From positions 1 through 62,066 of the forward strand of contig JAGWJY010000014.1 of NCBI GenBank assembly GCA_028865545.1: a stretch of 62,066 nucleotides of DNA. The letters run 5' to 3'. The translations under genes were made by a program, and so were the position numbers. This DNA is from Alphaproteobacteria bacterium (lineage in GTDB: Bacteria; Pseudomonadota; Alphaproteobacteria; Micropepsales; Micropepsaceae). The notes beneath the pieces were generated by a model. It was not told the DNA's origin. It saw nothing but the letters and a program-made list of their open reading frames with translations, and did no database searches. Below are positions 35,719-45,466 of this stretch, piece by piece. Positions within the stretch are counted from its first letter, which is position 1. Every line of letters starts with the position of its first letter.

Positions 35719-37329
35719 TTAGATCACCAGTTTCTTAGGCCGGCGAACGTTGAGCCAGGTGATCACCATCAGGCGGGTAATAAACACCGCCGTGAAGAAC
35801 GAGGTGATGATGCCGACGCCCAGCGTGACGGCAAAGCCGCGGACTGGCCCCGAGCCCAACTCGAAAAGGATCAGCGAGGCGATCAAGTGCGTGGCGTTGG
35901 CATCGATGATCGTGGCCATCGCGCGCCGGAAGCCGGTGTCGATCGAGCCAAGCATGCTTCGCCCATTGTGCTGCTCTTCCCGTATTCGTTCGTAGATCAG
36001 CACGTTCGCATCAACGGCCATGCCCATGGTGAGCACGATGCCGGCGATGCCCGGCAAGGTCAGCGTCGCGCCGAATAAGGTAAGCGCCGCCAGTAGCAGG
36101 ATGACGTTCAAGGTCAGCGCGATATCGGCGATCACGCCGAAGAACCCATAACGAAGGATCATGAATAACGCGACCAGGACAAGACCGGCTATTGCGGAAT
36201 AACGTCCGCTTTTGATTTGGTCGGCGCCCAAATCAGCGCCTACCGAACGCATATCGATTGGCTTCAGCGGCGCCGGCAGCGCACCGGCTCTCAGCAGAAC
36301 TGCAAGATCATTGGCGCTCTTCACCGTGAAATTGCCTTCGATCTCGCCGGAACCGCCCAGGATAGGCTCGCGGAACACCGGCGCCGAGATGACCTTGTTG
36401 TCGAGGATGATGGCGAACCGACGGCCGATATTGTTCTTGCTCATCTCGGCAAATTCGCGCGCGCCGACACTGTCGAAACGCATCGTGACGACGACCTGGC
36501 CGGTCTGCTGGTTGTTGGCCCAGCCGGCGTTCGTCAACCGGTCGCCAGCGATTGCTACGCGCTTTTCGACAACGATCGGCGTCGGGTTCTTGGGATCCCT
36601 CTCGACGTCGTACAAAAGCTCATCGCCGATCGGAACATTGCCCTTCAACGCCTGGCTGACGTCAGCCGAGTCGTCGACAAGCTGAAAGGTCATCTTCGCG
36701 GTGGTCTGAAGGATATGGAGCAGTTCGGTGGGGTCCTGAAGACCGGGGACCTGGACCACGATGCGGTCCTTGCCGGACTGCTCGATAGAGGGTTCCTTGG
36801 TGCCCAATTCGTCGATGCGCCGGCGCACGACTTCGATCGATTGGCTGACGATATCGGTCTCGGTCTGCGTCTTGTAGGCATCGCTCATGTGCATGACGAT
36901 CTGGCCGTTGCCAGGCTCTGTCATATCGTATTCATGGGCGCCGACCGTGAAGGTACCGCTCAGCGAAGGATTGATATCCTTGAGCGCCGACACGGCATCG
37001 TCAAACTGCGATGTTTCAAGAACCCGCACCGACACCGTGTCGCCTTTGTTGGAAAGATCCGTATAGCCAATGTGCGCCTTGCGCAGTGCTCTCCGGATAT
37101 CACCGACCGTCGACTGCACACGGTCTTTCATCACCTGATCAAGTTCGACCTCGAGCAGAACGTAGGAACCGCCCTGCAGATCGAGACCGAGGCTAACCGT
37201 GTCGTGAGGGATCCATTGCGGAAGCTTCGCACGTACCGGCTCTGGCAGCGCGTTGGGCAATGCGATGAGGATGCCGCCAATGAGCACGACGGCAACGAGA
37301 ATTTGGACCCAGCGGGAAACCTGCAGCAT
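35719..37329 (-). CDS. secD: Protein translocase subunit SecD
   Basis: 536 residues, start ATG at 37329. Six transmembrane helices are expected: one near residues 10-30, then five after a large periplasmic loop. Family marks include GLDLQGGSYVLLEV after the first helix, the P1 domain with DRIVVQVPGLQDPTEL, and FQL VDDS/ADLGADQIKSG (in part) before the membrane block with IVLTMGMAVDANVLIYERIREE and a C-terminal FTAVFITRLMVITWLNVRRPKKLVI. SecD works with SecF to pull exported proteins across the membrane using proton motive force. YajC lies directly upstream, but no secF follows: the next gene is a PuuD-like protein 101 bases on. This is not a SecDF fusion. Confidence 0.96.
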   Translation of the reverse strand: MLQVSRWVQILVAVVLIGGILIALPNALPEPVRAKLPQWIPHDTVSLGLDLQGGSYVLLEVELDQVMKDRVQSTVGDIRRALRKAHIGYTDLSNKGDTVSVRVLETSQFDDAVSALKDINPSLSGTFTVGAHEYDMTEPGNGQIVMHMSDAYKTQTETDIVSQSIEVVRRRIDELGTKEPSIEQSGKDRIVVQVPGLQDPTELLHILQTTAKMTFQLVDDSADVSQALKGNVPIGDELLYDVERDPKNPTPIVVEKRVAIAGDRLTNAGWANNQQTGQVVVTMRFDSVGAREFAEMSKNNIGRRFAIILDNKVISAPVFREPILGGSGEIEGNFTVKSANDLAVLLRAGALPAPLKPIDMRSVGADLGADQIKSGRYSAIAGLVLVALFMILRYGFFGVIADIALTLNVILLLAALTLFGATLTLPGIAGIVLTMGMAVDANVLIYERIREEQHNGRSMLGSIDTGFRRAMATIIDANATHLIASLILFELGSGPVRGFAVTLGVGIITSFFTAVFITRLMVITWLNVRRPKKLVI

Positions 37330-37335
37330 CGGCTA

Positions 37336-37665
37336 TCAGCTCTTGTCGGCTTTGGCTTCCACGGGCTGCCCTTTGGCGCGCACCTCGGTCAGCGCGCTCT
37401 TGAGCACGCGCACCTGGACGTCGTCGGCGATCTCGACGGCGATTTCCGCTTCGTCCTTTTGCGGTACCTTGGCCACCCGACCTATGATCCCGGACGACAT
37501 GACGACAGTATCACCCCGACGCAGATTTTCGATCGCCTGGCGAAGTTGTTTTGCGTGTTGCTGTTGCGGCCGCCAGACCAGAAAGTAGAAGATCGCGGCG
37601 ACAACGACCAACATTGGGATCGGAGAGGCAAGGAAGTTTTCCATGGGCGGGTCCGGATCGGTCAT
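37336..37665 (-). CDS. yajC: Preprotein translocase subunit YajC
   Basis: 109 residues from ATG at 37665; a second ATG at 37644 is equally possible, as neither has a strong ribosome site. The frame stays open to 38055, but the extra residues lie opposite the DUF815 gene and are not YajC. One helix, FLASPIPMLVVVAAIFYFLVWRP, is followed by QQQHAKQLRQAIENLRRGDTVV and the soluble tail. It joins SecDF with SecYEG. It precedes secD by six bases in one operon. Confidence 0.9.
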   Translation of the reverse strand: MTDPDPPMENFLASPIPMLVVVAAIFYFLVWRPQQQHAKQLRQAIENLRRGDTVVMSSGIIGRVAKVPQKDEAEIAVEIADDVQVRVLKSALTEVRAKGQPVEAKADKS

Positions 37666-37765
37666 AATGCGGGGGCGCGCCGTGCGCCGAAGGCGCCGAC
37701 ACGTCAGGGCGCGGACTATAGCGGCGCATTCCGCCTTTGCAACCTGAGAAATCAAAGGATTAGCT

Positions 37766-38587
37766 ATGGCCAAGGCCAGCAATTCCAAGCGGTTGACGAC
37801 CCCACGATGGCAAATTGCCGCCGATGCCTTCGTCTGGGAGGCGGGGCCCGGCAAGCTGGTCGCCGTGGACAAAGTGGCCAGCCTCCCCTTGCCGTTGCTC
37901 AAGGGCATCGAATCGGCGCGCGAGACACTGATGGAGAACTCGCGCCGCTTCGCCGACGGCCTGCCGGCGAACAACGCGCTGCTGTGGGGCGCGCGCGGCA
38001 TGGGGAAGAGTTCACTGGTTAAGGCGCTGCATGCCGAGATCAACCGAACCCGCAAAGGGAAAGCGCGTCTGGTGCTGATCGAAATCCACCGCGAGGAGAT
38101 CGCCAGCCTGCCTGCCCTCCTGCGCCTTCTGCGCCGCCAACCGCGTCAGTTCCTGCTGTTCTGCGATGACCTGTCCTTCGACAAGGACGACACGAGCTAC
38201 AAATCGCTCAAGGCGGCGTTGGAGGGCGGGCTCGAAGGGCGTCCTGCCAATGTGCTGTTCTACGCGACATCAAACCGCCGGCATCTGATGCCGCGAGAGA
38301 TGATGGAGAACGAGCGCTCGACGGCGATCAATCCTTCGGAAGCGGTGGAGGAGAAGATCTCACTATCGGACCGCTTCGGCCTATGGCTCGGTTTCCACAA
38401 CTGCGCACAGGACGAATATCTGGCGATGGTGGACGGCTACAGCGCGCATTTCGGTCTGAAGATGGAGCGCGAAGAGCTTCACCGCCGCGCACTGGCCTGG
38501 GCGGCTGGGCGCGGTGCCCGTTCAGGACGCGTCGCCTGGCAATTCATTCAGGATGTCGCCGGAGAGCTTGGAAAACGCCTGACCTAG
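37766..38587 (+). CDS. DUF815 AAA+ family ATP-binding protein
   Basis: 273 residues. Walker A GARGMGKSS near residue 75 and Walker B QFLLFCDDLSFD near residue 130, with a sensor-like YATSNRRHLMP after it. These are the DUF815 family hallmarks. Members occur next to yajC-secDF in many alphaproteobacteria; biochemical role is not established. It is divergent from yajC by 100 bases and its end overlaps the convergent nlpD-like gene by four bases. Confidence 0.85.
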   Translation: MAKASNSKRLTTPRWQIAADAFVWEAGPGKLVAVDKVASLPLPLLKGIESARETLMENSRRFADGLPANNALLWGARGMGKSSLVKALHAEINRTRKGKARLVLIEIHREEIASLPALLRLLRRQPRQFLLFCDDLSFDKDDTSYKSLKAALEGGLEGRPANVLFYATSNRRHLMPREMMENERSTAINPSEAVEEKISLSDRFGLWLGFHNCAQDEYLAMVDGYSAHFGLKMEREELHRRALAWAAGRGARSGRVAWQFIQDVAGELGKRLT

Positions 38588-39279
38588 CTGCTGGATGCAA
38601 TCAGCAACGTCTGCGGATTGACAGGCCGGACACCTTGGCGAATTTCGAAATGGAGCTGCGGCCGGCTAACATCGCCGGTGTTGCCGGCATAACCGATGAC
38701 CTGCCCCTTGGTGACATGCTCGCCGCGGCCCACGGTAAGACGCTCGGCGTGCGCATAGGCCGTGACATAGCCGTCGCTGTGGCGGATGAGTACGAGGTTC
38801 CCGTAGCTCTTGAGCTCGTTACCGGCATAGGTGACCGTTCCGCTTGCGGCGGCATGGATGGGTTCACCATAGGCAGCCGCGATATTGATTCCATCGTTGC
38901 GTCCGCCATCCGCTGTCGTGCCGAAGCCGGAAATCACCCGTCCGTCCACCGGCCATTCAAACCTTACATCACCTGTCGGCGCGGGATCGTTGCTCGTGTC
39001 GGCCTGCACCGGACGCCGGTTGCCGTCATACCAGGCTGGTGTCGGGCGCGGCTTAGGGACCACATTCGGTGCAGCGTCGTCTTCGCGATATGCGTAAGTG
39101 TGCCGAGTAGGTTCGGATGTCCGATTGTAGGTGCGCACCGCGGCGTAACGCGTGTTGACGCCCCAATCGAACGCGGTGTGAGGAGTAGATGTGCATCCTG
39201 CCAGCAGCGCCGGCGCAACGAGGGCAAGGGCCAGTACGAACCCACGCGAACGTTCAGTCTTTGTCGTCCGAACTTCCAT
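38584..39279 (-). CDS. nlpD: NlpD-like LytM-domain lipoprotein, catalytically degenerate
   Basis: 231 residues; lipobox LLAG with Cys29. A low-complexity linker leads to a LytM (M23) domain at about residues 105-230. Active M23 peptidases keep HxGxD and HxH zinc ligands; here they read GRNDGINIAA (His and Asp both Asn) and PQLHFEIRQG (first His replaced by Gln). This matches E. coli NlpD, which activates the amidase AmiC and is not itself a peptidase. The gene order surE-pcm-nlpD also matches E. coli. No LysM domain is evident, unlike E. coli NlpD. Its start overlaps the pcm stop by 26 bases. The non-catalytic activator role is inferred. Confidence 0.75.
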   Translation of the reverse strand: MEVRTTKTERSRGFVLALALVAPALLAGCTSTPHTAFDWGVNTRYAAVRTYNRTSEPTRHTYAYREDDAAPNVVPKPRPTPAWYDGNRRPVQADTSNDPAPTGDVRFEWPVDGRVISGFGTTADGGRNDGINIAAAYGEPIHAAASGTVTYAGNELKSYGNLVLIRHSDGYVTAYAHAERLTVGRGEHVTKGQVIGYAGNTGDVSRPQLHFEIRQGVRPVNPQTLLIASSS

Positions 39280-39949
39280 GGAGCTTTCGCGGCTCCTGCG
39301 GCACCCCCGACATCATCGGAACGAAGACCACAGGGATCAGCGCCTCTCGCTTCAAACCTGTCTCAGTTCGGATCATCTTCGTTAAAAGTTGAGAAAAACT
39401 TTCGATACCGGAATTCGTTGCCGGGCCGACCGGGGCGACCAGGATACCGCCCGGCTTTAACTGTTCGGTAAGGATGTCAGGCACCTCGTCCACCGCCGCC
39501 GACAGGAGGATGCGGTCGAACGGGGCCTGCTCGGGCCAGCCTTTCAGCCCATCCCCGTGCTTGGTGACGACGTTGTCGAGCCTGAGCTCCTTGAAGCGGG
39601 CCTCAGCCTCACGCAGCAGCGGTCTGTGCCGCTCGATGGTGTAGACCTTGCGGCAGAGCGGCGACAGCACCGCGGCCTGGTAACCGGAGCCCGTGCCGAT
39701 CTCCAGCACCCGCATGGCGGGGCCGACCTCGAGTGCCTCGGTGGCGTAGGCCACGACATAGGGCTGGCTGATCGTCTGGCCGCAGGGAATGGGCAGCGCA
39801 GTGTTGTCATAGGCGGAATGGGTGAAGGGCTCTTCCACGAAAACTTCGCGCGGACAGCGTTCGATCGCCGACAAAACACGGGCGTCGGTGATGCCCTGTT
39901 TGCGAAGCGCCATCACCAACGCGATGGGGCGGTGATCGTGGAGCGACAT
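39254..39949 (-). CDS. pcm: Protein-L-isoaspartate O-methyltransferase
   Basis: 231 residues; ATG at 39949, seven bases after the surE stop. AdoMet-binding motif LEIGTGSGYQAAVL, preceded by ALPIPCGQTISQPYVVAYATEAL, and the later ILLSAAVDEVPDIL and LKPGGILVAPVG are all Pcm blocks. It methylates isoaspartyl residues in aged proteins to allow repair. It belongs to the serS-surE-pcm-nlpD run. Confidence 0.94.
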   Translation of the reverse strand: MSLHDHRPIALVMALRKQGITDARVLSAIERCPREVFVEEPFTHSAYDNTALPIPCGQTISQPYVVAYATEALEVGPAMRVLEIGTGSGYQAAVLSPLCRKVYTIERHRPLLREAEARFKELRLDNVVTKHGDGLKGWPEQAPFDRILLSAAVDEVPDILTEQLKPGGILVAPVGPATNSGIESFSQLLTKMIRTETGLKREALIPVVFVPMMSGVPQEPRKLHGSSDDKD

Positions 39950-39956
39950 GGCGCGC

Positions 39957-42085
<2,129 letters not shown>

Positions 42086-42167
42086 TCAGCCGGTCAAAGC
42101 ATCGCCGAGCATGGCCGACAGACCACACCACCCACAACATCTTGTGTTTAAGGCGGCTAAGAATACA

Positions 42168-42201
42168 TCTATTTGTTTTCGACTTTTGCGGGGGTACCCC
42201 C
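42168..42201 (-). repeat. Dispersed intergenic repeat, copy 2 (20-mer plus palindrome)
   Basis: On the minus strand, AAAAGTCGAAAACAAATAGA (42187-42168) is identical to copy 1 at 32751-32770 and is preceded by the palindrome GGGGGTACCCCC (42190-42201). It lies in the 230-base gap between tatC and serS, in serS orientation, 121 bases before the serS start. The rest of that gap holds no gene that I can support. Confidence 0.7.
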
Positions 42202-42276
42202 TCCCCGTCTTGGCTGCGAATTGCTGGCCTCACCCTAGGACGTAGGAACGAATACGCGGGCTTCAACAGCCTGCGG

Positions 42277-43086
42277 CTATTCGCCCGCCTCGCGCGCGGC
42301 GTCTTCCTTGGCGCGCCTCTTTTCGATCAGGCTGACGCACCAGATCGAGACCTCGTAGAGCAGCACCAGCGGCAGCGCGAGACTGAGCATGCTGTACGGA
42401 TCGGGCGGCGTCAGCACGGCCGCCAGCGCGAAGATGCCGACGATGGCGTAGCGTCGTACGCTCCGCAGCATGGGGGCGGAAACGATACCGACGCGTCCGA
42501 GCAGCGACAAAGCGACTGGCATCTGGAAAGCCAAGCCGAAGGCGAAGATCAGCGTCATCACGAAATCGAGATAATCGCTGACCTTGGCCATCAACTCGAT
42601 GCCGATCGTGCCCTTTCCACTCGGCGTTTGAAAGCCGAGGAAAAAATGGATGCCGAAGGGCAGCATGACGTAATAGACGAAACCTGCGCCGACGATGAAG
42701 AGCACCGGACTGGCGATCAGGAACGGCAGAAAGGCTTTGCGTTCGTGCTTATAGAGGCCGGGCGCGACGAACATCCAGATCTGCGCAGCGATGACCGGAA
42801 AAGACAGGCAAAGCCCGGCGAACAGCCCGACCTTCATGTAGGTAAAGAAAGTCTCGTACAGCGCGGTGTAGATCAGATGATCGTTCGGTTGCCCGGCCAG
42901 CGCATGCGCCAAAGGGGCTGTGAGGAAACTGTAAATCGGCGCGGCAAAGGCGAAGCAGATGATGAATCCGGCCGCGAGCGCAATCAGCGAATAGATCAGC
43001 CGCTTCCGGAGCTCGACAAGATGTTCGAGCAGCGGTGCCTTGGTCGCCTCGATTTCGGCTTCGTCGTCCGGGTTCGGCGTGGTCAT
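42277..43086 (-). CDS. tatC: Sec-independent protein translocase TatC
   Basis: 269 residues with six transmembrane helices. Conserved TatC features: an N-terminal PLLEHLVELRKRLIYSL stretch that binds twin-arginine signals, LSFPVIAAQIWMFVAPGLYKHER in the first cytoplasmic/periplasmic region, and FLPFLIASPVLFIVGAGFVYY. It is the signal-peptide receptor of the Tat translocase. Start overlaps the tatB stop by four bases. Confidence 0.97.
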   Translation of the reverse strand: MTTPNPDDEAEIEATKAPLLEHLVELRKRLIYSLIALAAGFIICFAFAAPIYSFLTAPLAHALAGQPNDHLIYTALYETFFTYMKVGLFAGLCLSFPVIAAQIWMFVAPGLYKHERKAFLPFLIASPVLFIVGAGFVYYVMLPFGIHFFLGFQTPSGKGTIGIELMAKVSDYLDFVMTLIFAFGLAFQMPVALSLLGRVGIVSAPMLRSVRRYAIVGIFALAAVLTPPDPYSMLSLALPLVLLYEVSIWCVSLIEKRRAKEDAAREAGE

Positions 43087-43508
43087 GGCGCAGACGGCTC
43101 GTGACCGTCACCAATCGGTTCGGACGGTTCGCTGGACTCGGGTTTAGGTTCGTGCTCCGGCGGTGTGAATGGAGCCTTCGGGTCGGCCTCGGACGCAACC
43201 TTGGACGCGGCTTCCTGTTCAGGCGTGATCGAAACCGTCGGCGCCTGCAGCGCCTCGTTCATGGCGCGCTCGCTCGCCTCCAAAGGGCGCATGTTGCGCA
43301 GCTCGTCCAGTTCCTTGCGCAATTCGTCGAGCTCGCTCTGGCGCGCCATCTCGTCGAAGCTCTTGCGGAACTGATCGGCCATGGCCCGGGCCTTGCCCGC
43401 CCATTGGCCCATGGTGCGCATGACTTTCGGCAGGTCCTTGGGGCCGACAACCAGAAGGGCGACCACCAAAACCAGGAGCATATGGCTCCAGCTGAGATCG
43501 GTGAACAT
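43083..43508 (-). CDS. tatB: Sec-independent protein translocase TatB
   Basis: 141 residues: an N-terminal helix MFTDLSWSHMLLVLVVALLVVGPKDLP (in part) and the P-K-x-x-R-x-x-G-x-W amphipathic segment, then a charged coil and a Pro/Glu-rich tail. TatB binds TatC in the receptor complex. A tandem 9-mer (CATGTCGAA twice on the minus strand, 43531-43548) and an 11-codon frame lie just upstream of its ATG. Confidence 0.93.
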   Translation of the reverse strand: MFTDLSWSHMLLVLVVALLVVGPKDLPKVMRTMGQWAGKARAMADQFRKSFDEMARQSELDELRKELDELRNMRPLEASERAMNEALQAPTVSITPEQEAASKVASEADPKAPFTPPEHEPKPESSEPSEPIGDGHEPSAP

Positions 43509-43596
43509 GCGCTAGCGAATGCCCTTGCGTTTCGACATGTTCGACATGCCGGAGCCGTCCTGTGAATGCGGCAACCTATTGAAGGTCACGGATACC

Positions 43597-43824
43597 CTAG
43601 GAATGCGCCGTGGTGTCCTTGTTCGTTGTTGTCGTCTCGTCACGGCGTTCCGGATTGATGACACGCGGCGGCGGCGGCTCTTCCTCGTCGGACAGCCCCT
43701 TCTTGAAGCTCTTGATGCCCTTGGCGAAGTCGCCCATGAAATCGGACATCTTTCCGCGTCCGCCGAACAGGATCATCACGATCACGGCCAACAACAAGAT
43801 GTGCCAAATGCTGAACGTGCCCAT
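43597..43824 (-). CDS. tatA: Sec-independent protein translocase TatA
   Basis: 75 residues; ATG at 43824 close to AAGGAG. One membrane helix, [21 protein letters not shown], leads to an amphipathic helix [15 protein letters not shown] and a short acidic tail; the FG hinge is present. TatA forms the Tat pore. It heads tatABC, which continues on the minus strand into tatB and tatC, then serS. Confidence 0.95.
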   Translation of the reverse strand: MGTFSIWHILLLAVIVMILFGGRGKMSDFMGDFAKGIKSFKKGLSDEEEPPPPRVINPERRDETTTTNKDTTAHS

Positions 43825-43931
43825 GATCAGTCTCCTTCCTACCTGCTCCTGGCCGTGCGGCGGCCCGAGCGAATACTGCCCCCTTTAAGCCCCTTCGCCC
43901 CCTTGGACGCAAGCGCTAACCGGATCATCGC

Positions 43932-45464
43932 TTAACCGACCAGGATTTCGGCCCTGCGATCTATCGCAAACGCAAGCGTGGCAAGGCGTTTGCTGACCGT
44001 TTCGTCGGCGATCACGCTGCGGCGTTTGGGTACTTCCAGAATGACCTTGGAAGGCGTCAGGCGCAAACGGTAGTTCTGGAGTTCGCCCGGTGCCGAGGCG
44101 GAAAGATCGAAGGCCAGCCTGGCGGCCAGACCGACCCGCCTGGCCCGTTCGCTGTCCTGTTTGTTCAGCAACCCCGGGATGTCGAGGTGGTCCGATACGT
44201 CCGCATCGCCGGAATAGCGATGATAGACCGATGTGGCGATGAATTCCCGCGCGCGGTGGTCGGCTCCGCCGAACGGCATATAGAGCACTTCTTCGTAGCT
44301 GCCGCGAGCCCGGTAATCGGGATGTCGACGCCAGCCAATATCGCTGAGCAGGCATGCCGCGTAACGCAGCCGGCGATGTTCGGCGTTCTCGTCGCCGAAC
44401 AAAGGTGAGGACAGACGGAACATCTCATGCGCGTGAGACGGCGCCCGGCTCAGTCTTACGTTCTCGATGCTGGCGAAATCTATCAGAGGGTCTTTGGCAC
44501 GCTCTTCGTCGGAGAGCTTGTCGTAGAGCAGACCTTCGCGCAGACCATTGGCGGAGATGACGACTTCCTTGAACTTGGCGTTCATCAGCAGGCGATGCAG
44601 TACGACGGCACCGTAGGGCAAAAGCTCCATGCGCCGCTTGGACACCACCGACATCAGCTCGAGCGACTTGCGGCTCTGCTTGGCCAAGACATTGCAGAGG
44701 TCGAGCGCGCGGCCGAAGGGAATGGTGTAATATTGCAGCATGTGCAGCGGGTAGCTTTCCCGCATCATGTCGACACGCGCCAAGCTGCGCCAGATTCCGC
44801 CGACGGCGTAGAGTGTGCGGTTACCAAGGGCGTTGAGCTGCGGCAGTTTGGCGAGCTCGCTGTCGATCAATGTGCGGGCCTTGTCGGTGTCGCCTTTGGC
44901 GAGATCGATCAGACGCAACGGACCGAACGGCAGCGTACAAGGCTCACTGACGCGATCACCCTTCACCAATGCCATGTCGAGGCTGCCGCCGCCGAGATCG
45001 GCGACAAGACCATCGGCGTCGGGAACGGCCGCAAGCACGCCGGCAGCGGCCAGGCGCGCTTCCTCCTCGCCCGCCAGCACGCGCACCGGCGAACCCCAGG
45101 CCGCCTCGGCACGATGCACGAACTCTTTTCCATTTGCCGCATCGCGGGCCGCGGCCGTCGCCACGGCTTCACGAATCGTGACATCGAGCTTGTCGGCCAG
45201 CACCCTGAAACGCCGCAGCGATTCAAGCGCCAGTTCGCAGCCCTCCTTGTTAAGCAGACCGGTGTTCACGATATCCCGGCCGATGCTGCAGATCGTCTTT
45301 TCGTTATGAACGGTCGACGTCGTACGCGACAACGATTCATACACGACGAGACGCACGGAATTCGAACCGATGTCGACGACCGCGACGCGCCCTTTCATGT
45401 CCCGCGCACGCCCGGGCTGGATTTCCGCGTCGGGTTCGGCGGGCAGAAGTGGGAGTCCGTTCAT
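43932..45464 (-). CDS. ppx: Ppx/GppA exopolyphosphatase/pppGpp phosphohydrolase
   Basis: 510 residues from ATG at 45464; a TTG two codons earlier (45470) overlaps the ppk stop. The actin-like ATPase fold shows VVDIGSNSVRLVVYES, then GLVADLGGGSLDMAL. A C-terminal half with the HD-like all-helical region (residues about 320-480) is consistent with bacterial Ppx. It degrades polyphosphate and possibly pppGpp. It follows ppk with almost no gap, so synthesis and breakdown of polyphosphate are co-expressed. Confidence 0.93.
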   Translation of the reverse strand: MNGLPLLPAEPDAEIQPGRARDMKGRVAVVDIGSNSVRLVVYESLSRTTSTVHNEKTICSIGRDIVNTGLLNKEGCELALESLRRFRVLADKLDVTIREAVATAAARDAANGKEFVHRAEAAWGSPVRVLAGEEEARLAAAGVLAAVPDADGLVADLGGGSLDMALVKGDRVSEPCTLPFGPLRLIDLAKGDTDKARTLIDSELAKLPQLNALGNRTLYAVGGIWRSLARVDMMRESYPLHMLQYYTIPFGRALDLCNVLAKQSRKSLELMSVVSKRRMELLPYGAVVLHRLLMNAKFKEVVISANGLREGLLYDKLSDEERAKDPLIDFASIENVRLSRAPSHAHEMFRLSSPLFGDENAEHRRLRYAACLLSDIGWRRHPDYRARGSYEEVLYMPFGGADHRAREFIATSVYHRYSGDADVSDHLDIPGLLNKQDSERARRVGLAARLAFDLSASAPGELQNYRLRLTPSKVILEVPKRRSVIADETVSKRLATLAFAIDRRAEILVG

Positions 45465-45466
45465 GG

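Noticed and set aside
36217..38022. A 601-codon frame antisense to secD/yajC
   Set aside because: Shadow frame covering secD and part of the DUF815 gene; it crosses two real genes on both strands.
37666..38055. N-terminal extension of the yajC frame
   Set aside because: It overlaps the divergent DUF815 gene and contains no Sec-related sequence.
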